Origin: Gammaproteobacteria bacterium
GTDB lineage: Bacteria > Pseudomonadota > Gammaproteobacteria > Pseudomonadales > Porticoccaceae
Direction: 5' to 3'
NCBI GenBank assembly: GCA_003235325.1
Contig: QJWQ01000155.1
Location: 1 to 41,910, forward strand
DNA: 41,910 bases
Part shown: one piece after another, positions 26,472 to 34,401 of the stretch
How the letters are laid out: the number at the start of each line of letters is the position of its first letter
How positions within the stretch are numbered: the stretch's first letter is position 1
Translations under genes and position numbers: made by a program
The notes under the pieces: generated by a model
Told to the model about the DNA's origin: nothing
What the model saw: only the letters and a program-made list of their open reading frames with translations
The model's database searches: none

Positions 26472-27311
26472 TCAGGTTTCCTTGGCAATGGTCATCCGCA
26501 ACTGACGAATCTGTCTTCTGTCTCCATCGATAACCTCAAAACAGAAGTGGTCGAGGTTGGTGGTTTCACCGACGGAGGGAAAATGACCGAAATTCTGTAA
26601 CAGGATGCCGCCGATGGTATCAAAGTCGTCATCGTTGAGGCCGGCATCGAACATTTCGTTAAAATCCTCTATGGGCGTCAGCGCCGCCACCTGGTAGCTG
26701 CCATCGCCGAGATCCTTGATCTGGCTGGCCTCGGTTTCATCGGTCTCGTCCTCAATTTCGCCGACGATTTCCTCAAGAATGTCCTCAATGGTGACCAGCC
26801 CGGCGGTACTGCCATACTCATCGACGACAATCGCCATGTGGTAGCGGTTTTCCCTGAATTCCCTGAGCAGAACGTTGAGTCGCTTGCTCTCGGGAATAAT
26901 GTTGGCCGGTCGGATTATCGAGTTGAGGTCAAAGCTGTCTTTGCCATTGAGCGCGACCTGGAGCAAATCCTTGGCCAGAAAAATACCCCGGATATCGTCC
27001 GGCGTATTGCCAATCACCGGAAACCTGGAGTGGTTCGATTCGATGGCCAGTTTCAGGATTTCCTCCAGGTTGGATTCGGCGCTGATCATCACCATCTGGG
27101 AGCGGGGAATCATGATTTCCCTGACCTGCTGATCCTTGACCTGGAGGGCGCCTTCCATGATTTCAAGGGCATCGCTGTCGAGAATCTTGTTCTGGTGGGC
27201 GACCTTGAGGATTTCCGCGAGGTCATCCCGGGTTTTCGGCTCAGCTGAAAACGCCTGGGCCAGTCGTTCCAGCCAGGAACGATCCTGGCTGCCTGTGACT
27301 TCGTCATTCAT
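26472..27311 (-). CDS. corC: CBS-domain protein of the CorC/HlyC family
   Basis: A 279-residue cytosolic protein linked to magnesium and cobalt efflux in other species. Two CBS domains (about 60-190) bear the start IMIPRSQMVMI and the GSTAGLVTIEDILEEIVGEI signature; a CorC/HlyC C-terminal domain follows (about 200-275). No membrane helices. It is between ybeY and lnt, the conserved order. The ATG at 27311 was preferred over an upstream TTG. Confidence 0.92.
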   Translation of the reverse strand: MNDEVTGSQDRSWLERLAQAFSAEPKTRDDLAEILKVAHQNKILDSDALEIMEGALQVKDQQVREIMIPRSQMVMISAESNLEEILKLAIESNHSRFPVIGNTPDDIRGIFLAKDLLQVALNGKDSFDLNSIIRPANIIPESKRLNVLLREFRENRYHMAIVVDEYGSTAGLVTIEDILEEIVGEIEDETDETEASQIKDLGDGSYQVAALTPIEDFNEMFDAGLNDDDFDTIGGILLQNFGHFPSVGETTNLDHFCFEVIDGDRRQIRQLRMTIAKET

Positions 27312-27325
27312 TGCGGAAGGGTCTC

Positions 27326-27832
27326 TCAATACCTGTTTCGGGACGGGGTGACCAGTTCAAAGGACTCGCTAGCGGTATCGACCGACAGGTAGGGTGGGGG
27401 AAAGCCGAGGCCGGTAACAATACTTGTTTCAAGGGCTTCCATTTGCGCAGCTTCGGTATCGTTTATATGGTCGTAGCCGAGCAGGTGCAGCGTGCCATGG
27501 ATGAGCATATGGGCCCAGTGGGCATCAATGGCTTTTTCCTGTTGCAGAGCCTCGCCAATAACCACTGGTGCGCAGATCGCCAGGTCGCCCAGCAGGGGCA
27601 ACCGGAGTTCCGGGGGCAGTCCGGCGGGGAAGGACAGGACATTGGTCGAATAATCCCGGTTTCGGTATTGACGGTTGAGCGCCCGGCCCTCGGTTTCGCC
27701 GACAATGCGAATGCAAAGCTCGGTGTCCTCGCGACCCGCAGCCTCAAGCGCTGCTGCAATCCAGCGGCGCATGGCCGAAGCTTTGGGAACCTTTTCCCCC
27801 GAAGCATTTTCGATTTCCAGCGCCAGTTTCAT
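27326..27832 (-). CDS. ybeY: Endoribonuclease YbeY
   Basis: Metal-dependent RNase that takes part in 16S rRNA 3' maturation and ribosome quality control. The 168 residues carry the HGTLHLLGYDH motif with H112, H116 and H122 as zinc ligands. The ATG overlaps the ybeZ stop (TAATG), and corC follows after 14 bases, so expression is coupled. Confidence 0.95.
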   Translation of the reverse strand: MKLALEIENASGEKVPKASAMRRWIAAALEAAGREDTELCIRIVGETEGRALNRQYRNRDYSTNVLSFPAGLPPELRLPLLGDLAICAPVVIGEALQQEKAIDAHWAHMLIHGTLHLLGYDHINDTEAAQMEALETSIVTGLGFPPPYLSVDTASESFELVTPSRNRY

Positions 27833-28905
27833 TACCTGGGTTGTAACTCTGTCTGTTCAGATTCGTGTGCCTCGTAGGCTTCGACAATTTGCTGTACCAG
27901 GGGATGGCGGACCACATCCTTGGGTTTGAAATAGGTAAATGAAATATCGTCGATTTTTTCCAGGACGCTGCAGACATGTACCAGTCCGGACAGCGTACCC
28001 CGAGGCAGGTCGATCTGGGACGTATCACCGGTGATGACGGCGGTGGAGCCAAAGCCGATGCGGGTAAGGAACATTTTCATCTGTTCCCTGGTGGTGTTCT
28101 GGCTCTCGTCGAGAATGATAAAGGAGTTGTTCAGGGTCCGTCCTCGCATGTAGGCCAGGGGCGCAATTTCGATGACATTGCGCTCGATCAGCTTGCCCAC
28201 GTTTTCCACACCAAGCATCTCGTAGAGGGCGTCGTACAGTGGCCTCAGATAGGGATCAACTTTCTGTGACAGGTCCCCGGGCAGAAAACCCAGTTTTTCT
28301 CCGGCCTCCACCGCCGGTCGCACCAGCAGTATCCGTTCAATTTCATCTCGCAGCAGGGCTTCCACCGCACAGGCTACGGCCAGGTAGGTTTTTCCAGTGC
28401 CCGCCGGCCCTACTCCGAAATTGACGTCATGGGTTTGAATGGAGCGAACATAGCGCTGCTGGTTGACTCCGCGGGGCTTGATATTGCCTTTTTTGGTGCG
28501 AATCACCGTGAAAGTTTCAACATTTTCGGCTGGATGTTGATTGGCGACAGGTCGGTCCATACGCAGTTCCAGGTCGGATTGTTGAAGGAATAAATGGATG
28601 GCATCCGGGGTCAGATCCTCGCTGGCACCAGTTTCCCTGTAAAGGTTGAACAACAGGTTGCCGGCGACCTGCGTCGATGCCGGTGCCCCGTAAAGGGCAA
28701 AGACATTGCCTCGGTTTCGTATCTCGATATCGAGGCGCTGTTCAATCTGGCGCAGGTGCTGATCAAATTGACCGCAGAGACAGGCAAGGCGACGGACGTC
28801 GTTGGGTTCGAGGGTGATGGTGAGGGCGTTGGCGCTGGTTTTCAAATCTTGTCGAAGCCGCTCCCGGCGGATAGGCAATTTACCTGAAGGATAACGGCTT
28901 TGCAC
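27832..28905 (-). CDS. ybeZ: PhoH-like ATPase YbeZ
   Basis: PhoH-family ATPase, a partner of YbeY in RNA metabolism. As drawn it has 357 residues starting at a GTG; the Walker A motif GPAGTGKTYLA and the later FIILDESQNTT (Walker B) are clear. The N-terminal 20 residues are basic and not conserved in the family, and an in-frame TTG at 28845 would give a start closer to that of E. coli YbeZ, so the start is uncertain. Situated between miaB and ybeY. Confidence 0.93.
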   Translation of the reverse strand: MQSRYPSGKLPIRRERLRQDLKTSANALTITLEPNDVRRLACLCGQFDQHLRQIEQRLDIEIRNRGNVFALYGAPASTQVAGNLLFNLYRETGASEDLTPDAIHLFLQQSDLELRMDRPVANQHPAENVETFTVIRTKKGNIKPRGVNQQRYVRSIQTHDVNFGVGPAGTGKTYLAVACAVEALLRDEIERILLVRPAVEAGEKLGFLPGDLSQKVDPYLRPLYDALYEMLGVENVGKLIERNVIEIAPLAYMRGRTLNNSFIILDESQNTTREQMKMFLTRIGFGSTAVITGDTSQIDLPRGTLSGLVHVCSVLEKIDDISFTYFKPKDVVRHPLVQQIVEAYEAHESEQTELQPR

Positions 28906-28954
28906 CTGTCTGGAAACAGTTGTATTAGCAAATAATAGAGATAAATCATCAATA

Positions 28955-30319
28955 TCAGTTGTTTTTTATAGCCATTTGATCGTCAAGTCTGCCTCTCAGG
29001 GAATGGGGCAGTGCTTCGGTTATGCTGACACTGACAAACTGGCCGATTAGAAGCCGATCGTGACAGGAAAAATTGACCACACGATTGTTTTCAGTGCGCC
29101 CCTGCAACTGCTCCGGGTCCTTGCGAGAAATACCGGTCACCAACAGGCGCTCGGTGGTGCCGACCATCTTGCGGCTGATGCTCAATGCCTGTTGTTCGAT
29201 TCGGGCCTGAAGGATTTGCAGTCGCTGCTTTTTAACCGCCTCGGGGGTGTCGTCGGTCAGATCGGCTGCCGGTGTTCCGGGCCGGGCACTGTAGATAAAA
29301 CTGAACGAACTGTCAAAGCCGATTTCCTGCACCAGTTTCATCGTGTCTTCAAAATCCTTTTCGGTCTCACCGGGAAAACCGACGATAAAATCCGAGGAAA
29401 TGCTGATATCAGGCCGGATCCGGCGCAGTCTGCGGATTCTCGATTTGTATTCCAGAACCGTGTGCCCGCGCTTCATGGCGGCGAGTATCCGGTCGGAACC
29501 GCTCTGGACCGGCAGGTGCAGGTGATTCACCAGTTGCGGCACTTCCGCGTAGACATCGATCAGCGCGTCGGAAAATTCCATCGGGTGTGACGTGGTATAG
29601 CGGATGCGATCGATGCCGTCGATGTTCGCCACATAGGTGATTAGCTCCGCCAGGTCACAAAGGGTGCCTCCGGGCATTTTGCCCCGGTAGGCGTTGACAT
29701 TTTGCCCCAGAAGATTGACCTCCCTGACGCCCTGGGCAGCCAGATGGGCAACTTCAGCCAGGACGTCGGCCACCGGGCGGCTGACTTCCTCGCCCCGGGT
29801 ATATGGCACCACACAAAAGCTGCAGTACCTGGAGCAGCCTTCGATGATGGACACGAAGGCGGTTGCACCTTCGGCCTCCGGTTGTGGCAGTCGGTCGAAT
29901 TTCTCGATCTCGGGAAAGCTGATATCGACAACCGTGGTGCCGTCCATCTGGCGATGCTGCTCGATCATCTCTGGCAGGCGGTGTAAGGTCTGGGGACCAA
30001 AGACCAGGTCGACAAAAGGAGCTCGCCTGGCAATTGCCTCGCCCTCCTGACTGGCGACACAGCCGCCGACACCAATCACAAGATCTGGCCTGAGGGTTTT
30101 CAGAGCTTTCCAGCGGCCCAGTTGATGGAACACCTTTTCCTGGGCTTTCTCTCGAATGGAGCAGGTATTGAGCAACAGGACATCGGCATCATCCGGGTTG
30201 TCGGTAGCCACCAGTTGATGGCTGGCGCCCAGCAGATCCCGCATGCGGGCGGAGTCGTACTCGTTCATTTGACAGCCGTGGGTGACGATATGCAGCTTTT
30301 TAACCGGTTTGTCGGTCAT
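28955..30319 (-). CDS. miaB: tRNA-2-methylthio-N6-dimethylallyladenosine synthase MiaB
   Basis: Radical-SAM methylthiotransferase acting at A37 of tRNAs. The 454 residues have the auxiliary-cluster cysteines C16, C53 and C87 in the N-terminal UPF0004 domain and the radical-SAM triad C162-x3-C166-x2-C169 (GCSRYCSFC). A TRAM domain forms the C-terminus. First gene of the minus-strand miaB-ybeZ-ybeY-corC-lnt run; divergent from the DUF1820 gene. Confidence 0.97.
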   Translation of the reverse strand: MTDKPVKKLHIVTHGCQMNEYDSARMRDLLGASHQLVATDNPDDADVLLLNTCSIREKAQEKVFHQLGRWKALKTLRPDLVIGVGGCVASQEGEAIARRAPFVDLVFGPQTLHRLPEMIEQHRQMDGTTVVDISFPEIEKFDRLPQPEAEGATAFVSIIEGCSRYCSFCVVPYTRGEEVSRPVADVLAEVAHLAAQGVREVNLLGQNVNAYRGKMPGGTLCDLAELITYVANIDGIDRIRYTTSHPMEFSDALIDVYAEVPQLVNHLHLPVQSGSDRILAAMKRGHTVLEYKSRIRRLRRIRPDISISSDFIVGFPGETEKDFEDTMKLVQEIGFDSSFSFIYSARPGTPAADLTDDTPEAVKKQRLQILQARIEQQALSISRKMVGTTERLLVTGISRKDPEQLQGRTENNRVVNFSCHDRLLIGQFVSVSITEALPHSLRGRLDDQMAIKNN

Positions 30320-30483
30320 TAGTCGCTCAAAATTTGATCAGTCTTGCGGGGCAGGGGATTATAGCGACAGGACCGGATAAAGCCTACTGTTGAAACAGGC
30401 GATATAGTCCCCATTCTGTGGTTTTATCAGGGCCTGTGTTATCCTTCGCCGCCTTTTTCCAGTCAGTTCCCGGTTGAGTCAAC

Positions 30484-30816
30484 ATGACAAGCGAACCCAT
30501 CTACAAGGTAATTTTCTATAATCAGGGTCAGGTTTACGAGATCTATGCACGCAATGTCTACCAGAGTGACCTCTGGGGATTTCTGGAGATCGAGGAATTT
30601 ATTTTTGGCGAGCGAACCCAACTGATCGTCGATCCGGCAGAAGAAAAACTGAAAACCGAATTTTCCTCGATCAAACGCTGCTTCATACCGATGCATGCAG
30701 TAGTGCGTATCGATGAGGTGGAAAAAGAGGGTACTTGCAAGATAACCGAGGTCAAAGGCGGCAATATCGCACAGTTTCCCTATCCCACCGTGGCGCCTCG
30801 ACCGAAGCGGGATTAG
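30484..30816 (+). CDS. DUF1820 family protein
   Basis: A 110-residue soluble protein with no known function; the start IYKVIFYNQGQVYEIYARNV and the FIPMHAVVRIDEVEKEG stretch fit DUF1820, which occurs widely in gammaproteobacteria. A small beta-rich fold is likely. It is divergent from miaB across a 164-base gap. Confidence 0.85.
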   Translation: MTSEPIYKVIFYNQGQVYEIYARNVYQSDLWGFLEIEEFIFGERTQLIVDPAEEKLKTEFSSIKRCFIPMHAVVRIDEVEKEGTCKITEVKGGNIAQFPYPTVAPRPKRD

Positions 30817-31010
30817 ACTGGCCCAGCCCATTTTATGGCGGGCTACGTTGGCCAAAACCGTGAGCGGAAACACCCCTTATCTCCCCCGCCGTGGTTTGCA
30901 ATCAGATTTTTTAGGGTTTCGACGTATTTGATCGACCACCGGGCCCTGAAATAGGGCCTTATACCTTATCCAGGCAGGTACAGGTAAAGGAATTCAGGTT
31001 AAGGATATCA

Positions 31011-31286
31011 ATGAAAACCGTTATGATAATTCTGATCTTGATCCTGACCTACCTTTTTTACCCGTTTTATGACCTCTACACCAAGGAAGACGCCTTCTCG
31101 GAGTCATTCAGCCTGGAGGGAAAAGGGTACCGCAGTCAGGGTAAATGTGCCGAGGCTGCCGAGGCGGTGGCAGCCGAAATCTTCCGCTGCCGGAAGCGCA
31201 CCATCTGGTCAAAAATGTTCAGCACCTACACCCAGTACGACCCTGCTATTCGTGAGATTCGCCAGGAACACCCTGAATTTAATTAG
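31011..31286 (+). CDS. Hypothetical small membrane-anchored protein
   Basis: A 91-residue protein I do not recognise. It begins with one hydrophobic segment (about 4-20), which can serve as a signal anchor, followed by a soluble region with a cysteine pair at C46 and C60 that could form a disulfide. AAGGA lies 5 bases before the ATG, supporting real translation. It follows the DUF1820 gene by 194 bases that contain no other gene I can support. Confidence 0.6.
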   Translation: MKTVMIILILILTYLFYPFYDLYTKEDAFSESFSLEGKGYRSQGKCAEAAEAVAAEIFRCRKRTIWSKMFSTYTQYDPAIREIRQEHPEFN

Positions 31287-31320
31287 AGCCTGATAACACT
31301 AATGGGGTTATCGGCCCCTG

Positions 31321-31575
31321 GTGTTAACAGGCACTAACTTCATCTGGCGTCACCTCGCCATTATTGCCTTTGGCTTGCCAGTTTTAAGCGGGTGCAGTAG
31401 AGGGGCCGAAATGGTCTACCTGTCCGGGGCGTTAACTGTCTTGCTTTATTTCAATGTATCCAAGGCGCCCGGGCGGGAATGCCACTGGCTCAGCACCTGC
31501 CTTTCTTGGCTTGCCCGGGAGGGCAGAAGGTTGACTGCGGGTGGTCGTGGCTGCGAACGCTTACGTGACTGCTGA
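31321..31575 (+). CDS. Possible small lipoprotein (doubtful)
   Basis: An 84-codon frame with a GTG start. Residues 9-25 form a signal-like segment ending LSGC, which looks like a lipobox. It has no good ribosome site, and its last 86 bases overlap the convergent glycine-zipper gene, where its residues look random. It may be a real short lipoprotein whose true end has been lost, or chance. Confidence 0.2.
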   Translation: MLTGTNFIWRHLAIIAFGLPVLSGCSRGAEMVYLSGALTVLLYFNVSKAPGRECHWLSTCLSWLAREGRRLTAGGRGCERLRDC

Positions 31576-31816
31576 TTTCCGGCTGGCGGCTGTGGTGTTG
31601 CGAATCATTTTCAGTGGCTATTGCCGTGCCCACCGCAGCACCCACCGCACTGCCGACGATAGCGCCATCGCGTCCCCCGAGCTCGGCACCTATTGCGCCA
31701 CCAATAGCGCCACCGGCTCCACCACCAATGGCGGCTTCCGTGACGGTTTTGTCAGCATGGGAAATGCCTGTAATTAAAAGCAAAACTAAACCGGGTAACA
31801 GTGTGTGTCGTCTCAT
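31490..31816 (-). CDS. Glycine-zipper protein, secreted
   Basis: A 108-residue protein with a signal peptide (about 1-20, ending GISHA) and a glycine-zipper stretch at about 26-68 (repeated GxxxG/AxxxG, IGGGAGGAIGGAIGAELGG), the type found in 2TM glycine-zipper envelope proteins. A polar histidine- and serine-rich tail follows. No function can be assigned. The start at 31816 follows AGGGA; an in-frame GTG at 31885 would put the signal peptide inside the protein, so it was rejected. Confidence 0.65.
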   Translation of the reverse strand: MRRHTLLPGLVLLLITGISHADKTVTEAAIGGGAGGAIGGAIGAELGGRDGAIVGSAVGAAVGTAIATENDSQHHSRQPEISSHVSVRSHDHPQSTFCPPGQAKKGRC

Positions 31817-32025
31817 GGCGAAAAATATCCCTGTTGAAAAATCCGAGAAACTGAAGGTCTGGAAAGCATTTTTCAATTCGTGCACCTATGATCACTGAAC
31901 CACGGTCGGCATCGTATCCAACGGGCTTGTTTGGTGTAGTGAATAGGAATTTCAATTCTGGGGTAACGGCGCGGATTTTGTTGTGAATTCATTCGCAATT
32001 GTCGGTCAAGGAGGCACCGGCATTA

Positions 32026-32157
32026 ATGGCGTGGAGTAAACCCCGGCACATGCCGGTCGACAGCAAGGACGACAGTATCACCCGGATTTTGCCCGGCGCC
32101 GAAACGATCATTTTTCTGGCGCCGGGCTGCAACCGCATGGTTACATGTTCCCGATAG
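32026..32157 (+). CDS. Possible small ORF, 43 codons (doubtful)
   Basis: An ATG frame of 43 residues preceded by AAGGAGG (32008-32014) at a long 11-base spacing. The residues show no motif I know; the middle (LPGAETIIFLAPG) is encoded by the inverted repeat. The strong ribosome-site sequence is the only argument for it. Confidence 0.18.
   Translation: MAWSKPRHMPVDSKDDSITRILPGAETIIFLAPGCNRMVTCSR
32091..32127. other. 10-bp perfect inverted repeat downstream of gap
   Basis: GCCCGGCGCC (32091-32100) and GGCGCCGGGC (32118-32127) pair perfectly around a 17-base loop. It starts about 62 bases after the gap stop on the minus strand. No U run follows in that direction, so it is more likely an RNA 3'-end stabiliser or weak terminator than a classic one. 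Confidence 0.6.
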
Positions 32158-32189
32158 GCAAAGCGTCTAGTGACCCTGTAGATCAGCTT

Positions 32190-33248
<1,059 letters not shown>

Positions 33249-33279
33249 TCAATTTATTTTATCATTTTATTTTTTATTG

Positions 33280-33293
33280 TGTAATTTTGCAAC
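33280..33293 (-). promoter_or_regulatory. Candidate HexR-type site upstream of gap
   Basis: TGTAATTTTGCAAC (plus-strand reading) is identical in 13 of 14 bases to an element before zwf (34363-34376). The first six bases equal one half of the perfect palindrome before zwf. It overlaps a second palindrome, GCAACA-TTT-TGTTGC (33289-33303). It lies about 90 bases upstream of the gap start. Confidence 0.4.
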
Positions 33294-33320
33294 ATTTTGT
33301 TGCGGGTCTGGTGTGTAGCT

Positions 33321-34190
33321 TTATATTCTGTATTCGTCCTTGATATGCCGGGTGTCACGCAAGACTTCCTTGACCTGTTTCAGGTGTTGGGAAAATCGTG
33401 GACCTCGTTTTAACGCCGCCGCTGTCGCCAGAATATCGATAAGTACAAGATGAGCGATCCTGGAGGTCATTGGCGTATAGATGTCTGTATCCTCCGGTAT
33501 CTCCATAGCCAGAACTATCGAACAAATTTTCGCCAGGGGCGAATCGCCTGTGGTGATGCCTATCACGGTTGCTCCATTGTCTGCGGCAAGTTGAGCCGCC
33601 TCTGTCAAGGCGATAGTCCTCCCAGTATAGGATATACAGACGACAACATCTTTCTCGCCCAGAGCCGTACAGGCCAACCGTTGGTTCATGACATCGGTGT
33701 GGGCGATCACCGGAATGTCGAAACGCAGGAACTTGTGTTGGGCATCAAGTGCTACAGGACCAGATGCGCCAATGCCAAAAAACACGATGCTTCGCGCCTG
33801 GGACAAAACCTCCGCTGCTTTGTCTATTTCCCTGTTGTTACATTCACTTTGTACAGTATGCAGACTGGCGTGCGTGGATTCAAAGATTTTGTCAATGAGG
33901 GAATTCGTCGAATCGCCTGCTTCCACGTCCCGAGTCATGCTGGGCAGGCCCTGAGCCAGGCCCTGAGCCAGGTCCTGAGCCAGTTTGACCTTGAAGTCCG
34001 GGAAGCCTTTGCAGTCCAGGCTGCGGCAAAAACGGTTTACGGTGGGCTCGCTAACTCCTGCTTTGCGTGCGATACTGGATATTGGCGCCCTGATGACGGC
34101 TTCCGGGTCCGCAAGTATCACTTCCGAGACCTTGCGTTCGGATTTGCTGAGGCGCAAACCGGAATTTTTTAGTATGCTTAGAACGCTCAT
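33321..34190 (-). CDS. hexR: RpiR-family regulator HexR
   Basis: Transcription factor that senses 2-keto-3-deoxy-6-phosphogluconate in related bacteria and controls central sugar metabolism. The 289 residues have an N-terminal helix-turn-helix (about 37-58, ISSIARKAGVSEPTVNRFCR) and a C-terminal SIS sugar-phosphate domain (about 130-260, with VVVCISYTGRT). A short repeat (LAQ-DLAQ-GLAQ-G) lies in the linker at about 70-81. It is divergent from the zwf operon with a 211-base shared region holding a perfect palindrome, and upstream of gap. Family and location make the HexR call firm. Confidence 0.93.
   Translation of the reverse strand: MSVLSILKNSGLRLSKSERKVSEVILADPEAVIRAPISSIARKAGVSEPTVNRFCRSLDCKGFPDFKVKLAQDLAQGLAQGLPSMTRDVEAGDSTNSLIDKIFESTHASLHTVQSECNNREIDKAAEVLSQARSIVFFGIGASGPVALDAQHKFLRFDIPVIAHTDVMNQRLACTALGEKDVVVCISYTGRTIALTEAAQLAADNGATVIGITTGDSPLAKICSIVLAMEIPEDTDIYTPMTSRIAHLVLIDILATAAALKRGPRFSQHLKQVKEVLRDTRHIKDEYRI
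33945..33980 (-). repeat. Three 12-bp tandem repeats inside hexR
   Basis: CAGGCCCTGAGC occurs twice and CAGGTCCTGAGC once, back to back on the plus strand. In frame they encode a repeated LAQG/D tetrapeptide in the linker between the HTH and SIS domains of HexR. Confidence 0.8.
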
Positions 34191-34199
34191 GTGCTAGTA

Positions 34200-34236
34200 C
34201 CTTGAAACGTCGGGATCAATCACCGTTGATTCAAGG
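34200..34236. other. Inverted repeat near the hexR start
   Basis: CCTTGAA (34200-34206) and TTCAAGG (34230-34236) form a 7-bp stem starting 10 bases upstream of the hexR ATG; ATCAA/TTGAT (34215-34219/34226-34230) pairs alternatively inside. It could act as an operator or a leader hairpin. Confidence 0.35.
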
Positions 34237-34309
34237 GTGTAAACATAATAAAGCATTGGGATACCCTGAATAAGAATAATGTAACTGTCCAGCCATACCT
34301 GTTTCATTA

Positions 34310-34324
34310 TGTAATGATATTACA
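34310..34324 (+). promoter_or_regulatory. Perfect 15-bp palindrome, HexR operator candidate
   Basis: TGTAAT-GAT-ATTACA is a perfect inverted repeat and fits the published HexR box type (TGTAAT-n3-ATTACA in Shewanella). It lies 78 bases upstream of zwf and 120 upstream of hexR, so one site may serve both genes. Confidence 0.7.
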
Positions 34325-34362
34325 AAATACACCAGTTCTTATCGTCTTGTCGGGGCTAATTC

Positions 34363-34376
34363 TGTAATTTTACAAC
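34363..34376 (+). promoter_or_regulatory. Second candidate HexR-type element before zwf
   Basis: TGTAATTTTACAAC contains the close palindrome TGTAA-TT-TTACA and matches the element upstream of gap in 13 of 14 bases. It lies 26 bases before the zwf GTG, close to the likely transcription start. Confidence 0.4.
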
Positions 34377-34401
34377 CCATAACGCATGCCAGGAGACTGA
34401 A

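Larger units (their letters stand above)
31817..32189. other. Gene-poor gap between the glycine-zipper gene and gap
   Basis: This 373-base stretch holds no well-supported gene. It contains a palindromic CCGGCA-CA-TGCCGG (32043-32056), a 10-bp perfect inverted repeat (32091-32127) and one short open frame (32026-32157), described separately. No T-run terminator is seen. Confidence 0.7.

Noticed and set aside
32091-32127. Classic intrinsic terminator for gap
   Set aside because: The stem is strong but there is no U run on the transcript after it, so it was listed as an inverted repeat only.
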